Source: Candolleomyces eurysporus (taxonomy: Eukaryota; Basidiomycota; Agaricomycetes; Agaricales; Psathyrellaceae). From it: a stretch of DNA of 64,000 nucleotides. The position numbers and the translations under genes were made by a program. The stretch lies in NCBI GenBank assembly GCA_027579435.1, contig JANBPK010000812.1, positions 124,001-188,000 of the forward strand, in the 5' to 3' direction. The notes below the pieces were generated by a model that was not told where the DNA came from, searched no databases, and was given only the letters and a program-made list of their open reading frames with translations. Of the stretch, positions 55,690 through 64,000 are shown in pieces (positions within the stretch are counted from its first letter, which is position 1; every line of letters begins with the position of its first letter).

Positions 55690-56524
55690 ATTTTGATGTC
55701 GGGCTCTGGGACTTTGGTCACGTCCGTTGGAATAACGGACATCGCTTTTGGCGCACTCGCCACTTGACTTCCTCACGTGGCGTACGATAGTCCCTGGACG
55801 AGGTTCTTGGATGGGGTGACCGGATCTGCGAGTTTCTGTTCCTTCTTCTCGTCTCGCCCTTTTTTCTCGAGTGGTCCCGTGCTCGTGGTGACTCAAAATA
55901 ACAGCACGTCGCCAACCCAGACGAAGGTCCAGGGCTCTACCAAGGAGACGCGATGCTTGTGGCTAGTATTGGCGTTGCGCACTTGGTTGGAAGTCGTCAG
56001 ACTGAACCTGGGGCAGTTGGAGTGCAAACAACTCTATGTGAGTCGCCCTCCCTTGATTCTCTCACTCAATGCGTGATAATCAGTACGCTACTGTATTTAG
56101 TCGCGTTAAATGCGGCTCTAGCCCTCTCATGCATCCTCTCCTTGCTCTTTCAGAAAGAATCAAGGTTGGCTTGTACGATGACTCTGACCTTCGCGGTTGT
56201 TCCAAGACAACCAAGAGGAAGTGAGGACGATGCGATTCAGGCGAGATGTGTGCTGCTAGCTGGGAAGTGCCATTTTCTAAATTTGGTGGGTTGCACCTCC
56301 TGCCAACTAGAGCAGATGCAGTGGAAAGATTGTTTGACCTTTATCATCAAATCCATGAGCTCCCCCACTGTTGCAATACATTTCCCACCGCTTTTTTGCT
56401 GTCAGCCAGTACCCAGGCTCTTTTGTTGTTCCTCCTGGTCGGCGTGCGCTGTCTTGAGCAGCTTAGCCCGTTATCAGCAAACCTTACGGGCGACGGCACC
56501 CTCCGAGTCGAGGTGAAATTATGA
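55690..56524 (+). pseudogene. Degraded gene with membrane-like segments
   Basis: Several protein-like runs occur in different frames of the same strand, interrupted by stops: SGSGTLVTSVGITDIAFGAL; LDEVLGWGDRICEFLFLLLV followed by SPFFLEWSRARG; GDAMLVASIGVAHLVGS; ALNAALALSCILSLLF; and VPFSKFGGLHLLPTRADAVE with LFDLYHQIHELP. No set of canonical introns that I tried joins them into one frame. I read it as a decayed gene for a membrane protein, family unknown; a poorly resolved multi-exon gene is the alternative. Confidence 0.3.
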
Positions 56525-56623
56525 TCGGCCGTAGAGTAGTGGAGTCTATTAATAACTTAAATCAGACCTGTATTGGTACATCCTGCGCATGCTATGCCGG
56601 ACCCAAGCGTCTATCGTTTCTCT

Positions 56624-58291
56624 TCAACCGTCCTGCGAGTACTGAAGGAAGGCTAAGCAAGCGGAGTAATCGAGTCTCGCTACCTCCCAGGTGCTTTGAG
56701 TGCCACCGCTAATGTCACCGTTACGTTTTTTGGCCCATGAATGTAGGTGGAGGAGCATTCGTGTAGATAGAATGGCGTGGAGGTGGGCTTGGGGTCTAAC
56801 AGACGTCACAAACAGATCTCATGCTATGTAGAAGGTACGCACTGTGTAAGGAGGAATCTCAATGAATCCTAAATGACGAATAAAATAATCAATGGTCGAA
56901 ACGGGGCTGAAACTCGCTATAAGTCCAAACCTTGCATGTAAAGATGACAATGAGGTTGGCACAACCCAAAGCTACAGCCCATCTCAACACTCGCATCTTT
57001 TGTCAACCGTGATAATTGAATCTGCTCACCGGACAAGGAGACAAAGTAAATGAGTCCGTCCTGATAAAGTATAGACACCAAAGCTGAGCTCTTGAGTGGT
57101 CTGTACCTTCGAAACATAATGTATGACATGCAAAGCATTATGACTATAAGGTCGAAGTCAGCTGGAATGGTATATAGCTGAACAGAGGGCTGGATACGAA
57201 CCGACGACACTGCAGAGCAGGAACGAGAAGACTATACCAAGGAGGTCAAGATTTGCCTCCGCCGGCATACATGTAAGGTTACGCATTGGAGGGTCCACGA
57301 CTATCATATGATCGAAGTTATCAGATTCAGCTTGTTGTCACTTCCATCGGTTGGAGCAGCCTGTGACGTACATTTACTGCTCTGTACGAAGCGCGCCAAG
57401 AAAATAATTTCCAAGACGTGGATGGCCTAGGTTCGAGTGTGTTGTTAGTACGTCCTGGCAGCCAAGGAATGACTCATAGACACTGACAACGAACTGGAGA
57501 ACCAGGAATGCGAGTGGTACTTCGCCTGTTCTAGAGATGGCGCATAATCGGACGAGCAGAATAGCTAGTACCTGGTTCAATTACAGAGTGATCACTGTAG
57601 GTGGCTTCAGGTACCTTCTGACATGATGGTCGCAACCTTTGTTGATACTGTGAACAGGTATTTGTGTCGGCCGATTTAGCGAGAATTATCCAAAAGAGGC
57701 ATACCAGCTGTACGGACAAAGGCAGAACGACATTGTTCAGCTGAAAGATTCGTTGGTAGACCGTCTGAAGAAGGTTTTGTGACTGTTCAAGCCTTTCAGA
57801 TAATCCAACGAGGATGTGCGCTCACAAGTAAGCGAGATCGCCCCATGAGCGAGAATGTAGTAGCGGAGAGCGAAGAACAGGACTTTTGGCAGGCTTAGCG
57901 GTGTTGGCCACATTAATTGAACCTATTGATGAAGTGGAAAGTCAAGAGGAGCTTATAAATATCGGGGGATTTTCTTTACCTCGTCCGGAAAGGTATGCAC
58001 AAAGTCGGCAACCTTCGAAGAAGGATTGAGGTCAGGGTGATTGTAAGACAGTCATCCCGAGATGTGAAAGGACCTACAGTGAGGGCGAAGCTGCCAACTC
58101 CCTAGCATAATATCAGTGGAAAATGTGGTGGGTGTGCTTTTCGAATCTCAGCACGCACAACATACTGTTATAGCGCAAGTTCAACTCGAATTTTCCGCCA
58201 GGTAGGTCAAAAAGGCTTACGTTCACATATTTAGTTGAGGTATATGCTTGAACGATAGCGTCGTAAATGGTGTCCTTGGGTGTAGACATGA
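56624..58291 (-). CDS. DUF6533 seven-helix membrane protein, copy C
   Basis: The start at 58291 gives MSTPKDTIYDAIVQAY and ends exon 1 with TSTKYVNV. Next come VADFVHTFPDE and VQLMWPTPLSLPKVLFFALR with YYILAHGA, the DUF6533 hallmark. Later exons carry LAILLVRLCAI; EVPLAFLVLQFVVSVY; a cytosolic and helix segment with DLIVIMLCMSYIMFRRYRPL; SILYQDGLIYFVSLS; ALGCANLIVIFTC; and the family's last exon AHLHAILSTRMLLHLHSWAK. The tail is short (about 35 residues) compared with copy B. Exon order and splice sites match copies A and B more than 37 kb away, and a decayed fourth copy lies directly upstream. Receptor-like, ligand unknown. Confidence 0.78.
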
Positions 58292-59159
58292 CTCTTCGAC
58301 TGTGCGATTTAGGACTGCAGAGAGGTCGATAGAGAGTCTGTGCGAAGAGTAAGCTTTAAATCTATGGTTGGGCGCATCTCTCCCTTCTGATCATCTTTGA
58401 ACGACTCGGGTAATTGTGATTATCATCATATATAGTCTTTCAACCTTTCCTTTCAAAGTTCACGAGTAAGGCACTCAGCACCGGTCACCTCGCGAACATA
58501 TTGAAAGGCCTTTACTTGTTTCCATTGATGTCAATCGGCGGTTTCGTCAATCAGAACCTGTGTTCTTCTATTGGACTTCTTTGCCTCAGTATGTCCCTGG
58601 GATCATGCTCTCGGACGCTTCCAGTACTCTGCCCATGTTCTATTCCGACCAAATGTACCCCTCTATCGTCGACTCTATTTCAAGGCTGTTTCATCTGCTT
58701 CTTGTTCACCCTTATTTTCGAGCTCTCTGATCTTCTATTGGGAAAGCTTTCTATCACCGATCTTATTCTGCTTTATCGCTTTTGATTCTGCCCTTACTTG
58801 CAAACAGTTTTCGTACGGTAGTTTGGAGGGCCGTAAGAACAGATACATTGGCCTTCTGAACGTTATCGATCTCCTCTACTCCCTGTGTGTTCAAGGAGTG
58901 GTTACTCGAATCGCCCCGATTTGCGAGCGGCATTGAGGAAAGTGGGCCTCGAGATTCGCTCTAGCGATGAATCCAACCGCATCATTTTTAGAGACAAGTG
59001 CACCCTCACGGTAGGTGTGCTCAGCCAAGAGCGTCACTGGGGGAGCATTCGAATGCATCATATGTTGTGAAGATTGACGGGTCTGAGGTGAGGTGCTTCG
59101 AATAGTGATAAACATCTGTGTATCATTTGCAATAGCAGTGGGATAGGCATATTGAATCA
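58292..59159. other. Intergenic, promoter side of DUF6533 copy C
   Basis: Plus-strand frames at 58501-58936 are Leu/Cys/Phe-rich, overlap each other and have no motif. The minus strand shows some protein-like runs near 58900-59100 that may belong to the decayed copy next to it. Confidence 0.35.
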
Positions 59160-59490
59160 GAGCGATACTCCAGGGAACTATCATGGAGTTTCTCATCTGG
59201 CTGGGAATGTGTGCGCAAAATCAGCGATCTGCCCAGGATTCGATCAATTCAGTGGGTGCACTGGGGAAGCGGTTTGAACTATGTACGTACCACGAGAGAC
59301 AACGCGCTGACTCCCCCGCGGTAGATACAGCACTTCAGATGGCTGCAAAGAAGCAATATCTCCAAGCTCGTACAATAAATATCAAATTAATCATCACCAA
59401 AGGCTCCGAGTCCGTCCTCTAATCTCGAAGTCGATGATTCTCACGTTCACATATATAGTAGAGCTGTGGCCATAAGAACATTGACGATGC
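59160..59490 (-). pseudogene. Decayed DUF6533 gene, copy D
   Basis: Near 59440-59490 the minus strand keeps the end of exon 1, including ACTATATATGTGAACGTGAG, which matches the exon-intron boundary of copy C (ACTAAATATGTGAACGTGAG) except for two bases; the change introduces a stop just before the donor. Near 59200-59240 it keeps QIADFAHTFPAR (compare VADFVHTFPDE) followed by a stop. The next exon is faintly readable (IVPWSIALIQYAYPTAIAND) where WPTPxSLPKxLFF should be. No complete frame survives. Confidence 0.5.
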
Positions 59491-60011
59491 CATTTTGGAA
59501 GCTGGTCATCCCTGAGCACTATCGGAGGGGTCGAGAGACGATGCACTCGAGTGCGAGATGCAGGGGAAGCAAAAAGGTTTATGGCAAACGAGCCTGTAAC
59601 ACTCGCTATCGTTGTGAAACGGTTTGACTCTTCAATCACCCGTCCATATACATCTATGTTCATGGTTAGGTGAGAAACTGAGGAAAGTATCGCAGTAGTG
59701 CAGAATTTGTCTTCAGTATTCCATCGAACTTTTAACTGACTCATCTCCTTTGTTGAATGTGATATGTAGTTGTGGAGAACATTTGATATAGAGCAAGTGA
59801 GATGGCATTGCCATTAAAAAACAGCAAACGTAGCCTAAATACAAACGAGGCTCTGGAAAGATACACCACCTGCACCGCAGAGCTGAAACATGAAATGGAG
59901 CGAATCTCCACGTCTTCCCCGCATCTCGCTCGCTGGGTACGTCGGCCAGGGATTCTCCCTAGAAGCAGAGCGGAACAAAAGGGATGTGTTTGAACCACCT
60001 GATTCTGCGCC

Positions 60012-61659
60012 TTAATCCCTCAAAAAANTCTAATACCCAGATCGAATGCAGATCATTACCAACATACGCCAATCGACCCGTTGAAGGACATAGCGAGGAC
60101 CTCATGTGCCTTACGGGTGATTTTGGGTTGGCCTTGATGCGAGTGAATGTCCACTCTGAGGAACTGTTGCTGGCGGAAAGGGGCGTTGAAATGACCCCAA
60201 AAGGGCCCTCTTTCCATGGCGTTGGGGAGACCAGCATGTAAAGGCATCCAGACGAATATTTGGGATTGCTGATATTCGCTTCTAGCGATGTGCTAAGAGG
60301 AACTGGGAGAGTATACCGTCCAACAAGCGTGAGATGGGGGAAGCCGTCGGGTCTCGTGAGATCAAGTTTGCGTCTTGTTATTTCAAGGCGAATGCTATTG
60401 GCATCGTAGTGATATTGAACCATATCATACGTGAGGGATGACTGGGATTGGCGGAGGAGGGTGTCCGGTGGAACGCGAATTCCACCTGGCACTCCGCGCG
60501 GTTGACTGCGAATCGATCCCTCTGGATGCGGCGCTTTCAGAACCAGACTGGGTAGAATTACGAAGGGACCGGATCCCTGAGACGCTTGAACCTCTTCACA
60601 CTCCTCGGTTTGCCATAATGAAACAGCACCGACTTCAGCGATTCCGACGATATAGTCATTCAGGACAGAGATCTTGACCAGACGAACGGTTAGTCCAAGC
60701 CTTGCGCTCGCATCAAGTCAGAAACAACTAACCTGCGATTCGCCTTCAGCTCGTAGAGGAAGTAGAGTGTCCCCCTTGCGAGAGAGGTTCCGGACAACGA
60801 CGGTGTTGGAAGATTGCTGAACCGCCAAGTATTCCCAATCCGTTATGCGGCATACAGCCTCAAAAGCAAACGAATATTCAACTGGGATCTCCCGAATTAC
60901 TCGGATTTCTGGGTTCTCCGGGAGTGGCCCAACTTCGTAGACACGGCAGCTATGAAAAGGACATTAAGCCGAAAGAACGTACGGGATCGAGGAATCACTG
61001 ACATTCCTGTCGTGCCGGTCGGCTCTGCCATGCTGGCAGTAAATCTCAGAAACGAGGAGCGGTAAACGGGCTCACTGATGGTCTTGACCTCGGCTGATGT
61101 TTCAATCGTGAATATATCGAGGGCTTCGGGGTCGTGCTCCGATCGGTGAGATAGGGTTGGCACTCCCAAGTCCCAGAGGGTGATGAACCAGCGGTACTGA
61201 TGCGACAGGCCTAGGCTGATCAGGTATCGCCCGCCCGGTACCAAATAAACTTGGAAGAAATTGCCGCTCCCAAAAGAGTGCTCCTTGTAAGAAAGAGCAC
61301 TATCTGGTCCCATCTTCGCGTACCGGTGGACCTTATCTCGCCATCTGGTAGGACCCAGAGCTGCTCGCTGCAGCTCTACCGAGCTCATGGTGTCGATCGG
61401 AAACGACGGCTCGAACAGGTGGTTCTCGCGGCACATTGTCCGTAAGGCATTCTTCCAAAAACGCTCGTCCGACACGCTCCTTCTGAGGCTTTGACATGTC
61501 TGTAGCTCAGAACGTGAGCTGTCCAGAATTCGGTGCCGATGCTTCCACGTAGCTCACCTGTCCAAGCCGAAACAAGTCCAGAGGTTCGATGTTGCGAAAG
61601 ATTTGTAGGTGAAGCTCGTGTGCTAAGCGTAAAAGATGCGGAAGTTCGATCGGGTCCAT
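60012..61659 (-). CDS. F-box protein with beta-rich C-terminal region
   Basis: Exon 1 (61659-61558, 34 codons) encodes the F-box start: MDPIELPHLLRLAHELHLQI then FRNIEPLDLFRLGQ. Exon 2 begins at 61499 with TCQSLRRSVSDERFW and continues ENHLFEPSFPIDTMSSVELQ, RWRDKVHRYAKMGPDSALSY, YLVPGGRYLISLGLS and TLWDLGVPTLSHRSE. An intron (donor GTACGT near 60977, acceptor near 60915) joins it to IREIPVEYSFAFEAVCRITD, WEYLAVQQSSNTVVVRNLSR. Further exons give NDYIVGIAEVGAVSLWQTEE and LYMLVSPTPWKEGPFGVIST. The alternating strands suggest a beta-propeller-like substrate-binding part. An N at 60028 follows a run of A; without it the protein ends VLDFLRD at 60012, a more natural end than the read-through to 59964. 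F-box proteins link substrates to SCF ubiquitin ligases through Skp1. Confidence 0.75.
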
Positions 61660-61822
61660 TGACTGTGGTGGTGGGAATCAGAAGAAACGGTCAACATAGA
61701 TTATCAGACGCTGAAACAACCAAAAATGACCACCGCAGGACTCGAACCTGCAACCTTTTGGTGCCTATGCGGGTGCCGTTAAGCCATCGAAGCCAAACGC
61801 GCTACCATTGCGCCAGGTAGCC
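60950..61822 (-). repeat. Segmental duplicate, copy 2 (F-box gene plus tRNA-Arg)
   Basis: Counterpart of 52665-53502, in the same orientation with the same order (F-box 5' half, spacer, tRNA). The intact F-box gene extends well beyond the duplicated part, so this is probably the parental copy. Confidence 0.75.
61727..61822 (-). tRNA. tRNA-Arg(UCG) with 24-nt intron, second copy
   Basis: Same sequence as the copy at 53407-53502 except for one base in the intron (GGCTTAACGG versus GGCTCAACGG on the minus strand). All four stems pair and the anticodon is TCG. The 3' end is placed to within one base. Confidence 0.88.
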
Positions 61823-62192
61823 ATGTGGTGGCGGAGACTCGCTGACGTCACAATCCGAGGTCATGTCTCTAGGTCATGAAGGTCCCCAAGTGTCGCACAA
61901 TATCTGAACCTCAACATTTGCTCTTGAAAGCCGCTGTAGACAGCATTTTCAAGATGCCCTCGAGCCCACAGTTCGCGCACTTCGGTGGCGATCTCCATGA
62001 CGTGTATGTAGGGCGCGGGGCATTGATGGCGATGATCGAATGCAGGGACGCGTGGCGATGCAATTAGCAGCCAAAGCAGTGGCGACTGGATGATAGTATC
62101 ATTCATCGCTTTTCTCTTTCCAACTCTCACAGCAAAGCAACTTATTCAAGTTTCCTGAAACTACAGAGTCGACGGACTGTTTCTATAAAGAC
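61823..62192. other. Promoter region of the WBP2-like gene
   Basis: No gene. Contains one motif-free minus-strand frame (61861-62130). Presumably holds the divergent upstream sequences of the tRNA and of the WBP2-like gene. Confidence 0.4.
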
Positions 62193-63071
62193 ATGGCGCT
62201 GAACTGGGCAATGCTGAACCCCAACCGCACTCCGGTGCCCCTGCCGGGGGAGATGACCATCATGACGGTGGATTCTGGAGTAGACTTGTTGTTGACGGTC
62301 CCGAATGCACCTCCAGCGGGCCCTTCGGATTCTGCTGGAGGACTGGGTGGATTCCAGAAACTGAAGGCAATAGGCAGGGTTTGGCTTACTGATCAACGGG
62401 TGCGCTCTACTCATCGTCTTTGCGCAGTAAAGCTGATGAACTGACTCTTTATTCTTTAAACAATACGCCCTCTTGGATCCACGTCATCTCTGCGCCCTCA
62501 CGCACGTCTTCATTGGCGAATCCCTCTTGGGAATATCGAACGAATGGATGCCAATACCCAAACCCTTAGTTCATCTTCGTCTCGGAGCCCAACTCCGCCT
62601 TCGAATCCTTATCAGTCCAGCTACACGCCATCCTTTCTACAGGATTCCACCAACCTACTTTCGGCTCGAACTACCTCACATTCCAACTGAAGCCTTCGCC
62701 AGAAGGCAATCTCACAGAAGGAACGAGTGTGGAGGTACGGTTCAAAGAACGAGCAATGTTCGAGTTCGTCGGGATCCTCGAAAAGACGAGAGAGAAGGCT
62801 ATTTACATGAGGAGGCAAATGGCTGAGGATGAAGAAGGCTTGCGTGAGTTATCGTGTTTCTTTGCTCCTCCCCACATCTTCCTTCGTGGGCGCTTTCACT
62901 TCCTGAGATATTCGGGCCACCCAAGCTCCGCTTCTCCAGGCCCTCGATCTTGACTGACTCCCCCCTTCTTTGAACATAGCATCGTACACAATGCCAGCAG
63001 AGTCAAGCTCTGTCACTCTGGTCGGCGGCGTTCCGGTGGAGAACCCACCTGGGTACGACTTTTCTGGTTGA
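62193..63071 (+). CDS. WBP2-like GRAM-domain protein with C-terminal PPxY motif
   Basis: Three exons: 62193-62399, 62570-62843 and 62980-63071, joined in phase (about 190 residues). It begins MALNWAMLNPNRTPVPLPGE then MTIMTVDSGVDLLLTVPN, the usual start of fungal WBP2 homologues. GRAM-domain strands follow: KLKAIGRVWLTDQR, then FIFVSGPNS-type residues across the intron, FESLSVQLHAILSTGFHQPT, FGSNYLTFQLKPSPEGNLTE, VEVRFKERAMFEFVGILEKT and REKAIYMRRQMAEDEEGLPS. The end is VGGVPVENPPGYDFSG; PPGY is a PPxY ligand for WW domains, such as those of Rsp5/Nedd4-type ubiquitin ligases. GRAM domains bind phosphoinositides, so the protein may recruit a WW-domain partner to membranes. Length fits the family. 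The start is supported by conservation of its first residues. Confidence 0.93.
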
Positions 63072-64000
63072 TCCCGCTCTCCATGTTAAGCCTTCGGTCT
63101 TCAATGCACTGTATAATTATGATGTAGTACCACGATTTTGATTCAGCTCTCAAGGGACGTTTTCGGTTTCACAGGGAGGATGTACAGATATAGTTTCAAC
63201 ATAATTTGCTCGATATCTTCCGAAGGAACTCTACTCGTCCTGAGATGCCCACTGACACTCCCAGGTGCAAGAGGATGGATAAATGGAGCGACCCAAAACC
63301 TATAATACAAGTGCTACAGCTCGGAATTGTCTTACACGAAACAAAATCCGTTGAGACCGGTAAATACGAGCAGGGTTCTGTCGTTGATGCGACCCTTGTT
63401 ACGAATTCCACTAAATACCAACCCGCGGAGCCCGGGAGAAAACCCACTGTCCTCGCGGGCGCAGTGACATCACGCTTCCAAGAAACCGGAATCACATCCG
63501 AACGATGACCCACAAGAAGCCCACAACCAAGTTCTAGCCAACCTTCCAACGTGAGTAGACGGACACGGAGCAAGTCCTCTTCAAGTTCCGATTCGGAGGA
63601 ACTGACTTACAAGAATCGACTTTCTCGACCATTGAAGGTTCTCATCCCCATGCTTTAGCTTCCCTCCCTTCTATTTTCTCATTAGGAAGACCCCCCTGTG
63701 AGCTGACCGACCGTCACTGTGGTCACCGCAGACCAGCAGGTACCCCAAATGCTGATTCCCTCCACCCACTTCTCAATGTGTAGCTCTGATCCCGATCCCG
63801 CTCCAAATCTCTGTGCATCGTCTGAATCCCACCTACCCCAACCCCAAGCCCGCTGTTATAGTGACTCCTTTGCCCTCTGCTCATATGGGTTGTGGATGCC
63901 CAAGTACCCGTGCCCTGAGTACCAAAATCGAAGATGTCGTAGGTGTTTTCGGGACCAAGGCCCATTGCTCTTGAGGTGCTAAAGCTGAGAGAGATTAATC
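63072..64000. other. Unresolved 3' end of window, possible minus-strand gene
   Basis: A minus-strand frame at 63723-63965 reads protein-like (GLGPENTYDIFDFGTQGTGT, then LGVGVGGIQTMHRDLERDRD). A second at 63196-63573 is open for 125 codons and Ser/Val/Cys-rich. A gene entering from beyond the window on the minus strand is possible, but I cannot connect the pieces or name a family. The plus-strand frame at 63206-63508 overlaps the second piece and is probably its shadow. Confidence 0.3.

Noticed and set aside
1..64000. Transposons, LTR elements, CRISPR arrays, viral genes
   Set aside because: I saw no terminal repeats, reverse transcriptase, integrase or transposase motifs, and no regularly spaced short repeats. 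Degenerate elements below visual detection could still be present.

Overview
The window looks like a chromosomal segment from a filamentous Basidiomycete, most likely an Agaricomycete. The genes are split by many short (about 48-70 nt) GT-AG introns. The gene families are typical of mushrooms: DUF6533 seven-helix membrane proteins, F-box proteins, a very small cysteine-rich metallothionein, GH16 glucanases, a microsomal P450 and a DUF2235-WD40 protein. All calls come from reading translations and splice sites by eye. Family names rest on remembered motifs, not on searches.

Layout: 1-2.7 kb has no confident gene. 2.7-4.1 kb (-) is a seven-exon Nudix CoA-diphosphatase-like gene. 4.5-7.5 kb (-) is a DUF2235 hydrolase fused to at least six WD40 repeats. 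8.5-10.7 kb (-) is a DUF3712-like protein. 11.6-13.4 kb (-) is a dual-specificity phosphatase with a second, degenerate phosphatase-like half. 15.1-19.8 kb (-) holds two DUF6533 genes in tandem. 21.9-24.4 kb (+) is a membrane-anchored Ser/Pro-rich protein. 25.0-27.0 kb (-) is a cytochrome P450. 27-31.7 kb is gene-poor. 31.7-37.0 kb (+) holds two GH16 paralogues, separated by a decayed tRNA-Arg copy and a small hypothetical gene. 37.1-43.0 kb (-) is a three-copy tandem array of one gene. 44.4-49.6 kb (+) holds two paralogous type I membrane proteins. 51.4 kb (+) is a 58-residue metallothionein in four exons. 52.7-53.5 kb and 60.9-61.8 kb are two copies of one segment (F-box gene plus intron-containing tRNA-Arg-UCG); the F-box gene of the first copy is broken. 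53.8-55.3 kb (+) is a conserved-looking unknown. 56.6-59.5 kb (-) has a third DUF6533 gene and a decayed fourth. 62.2-63.1 kb (+) is a WBP2/GRAM-like protein with a PPxY motif.

The most unusual part is the tandem array at 37.1-43.0 kb. Each copy has three in-phase exons (497, 481 and 509 residues) and appears to contain two divergent nucleotidyltransferase-like modules. In both modules the positions expected to hold catalytic acidic residues are substituted. Local duplication is the theme of the window: GH16 x2, DUF6533 x4, NTase-like x3, membrane protein x2 and F-box/tRNA x2.

The assembly carries eight single N bases, seven of them directly after homopolymer runs. In the two clear coding cases, dropping the N restores a conserved frame. 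Two further frame breaks fall at G8 and T7 runs. I read these as sequencing artefacts rather than mutations.
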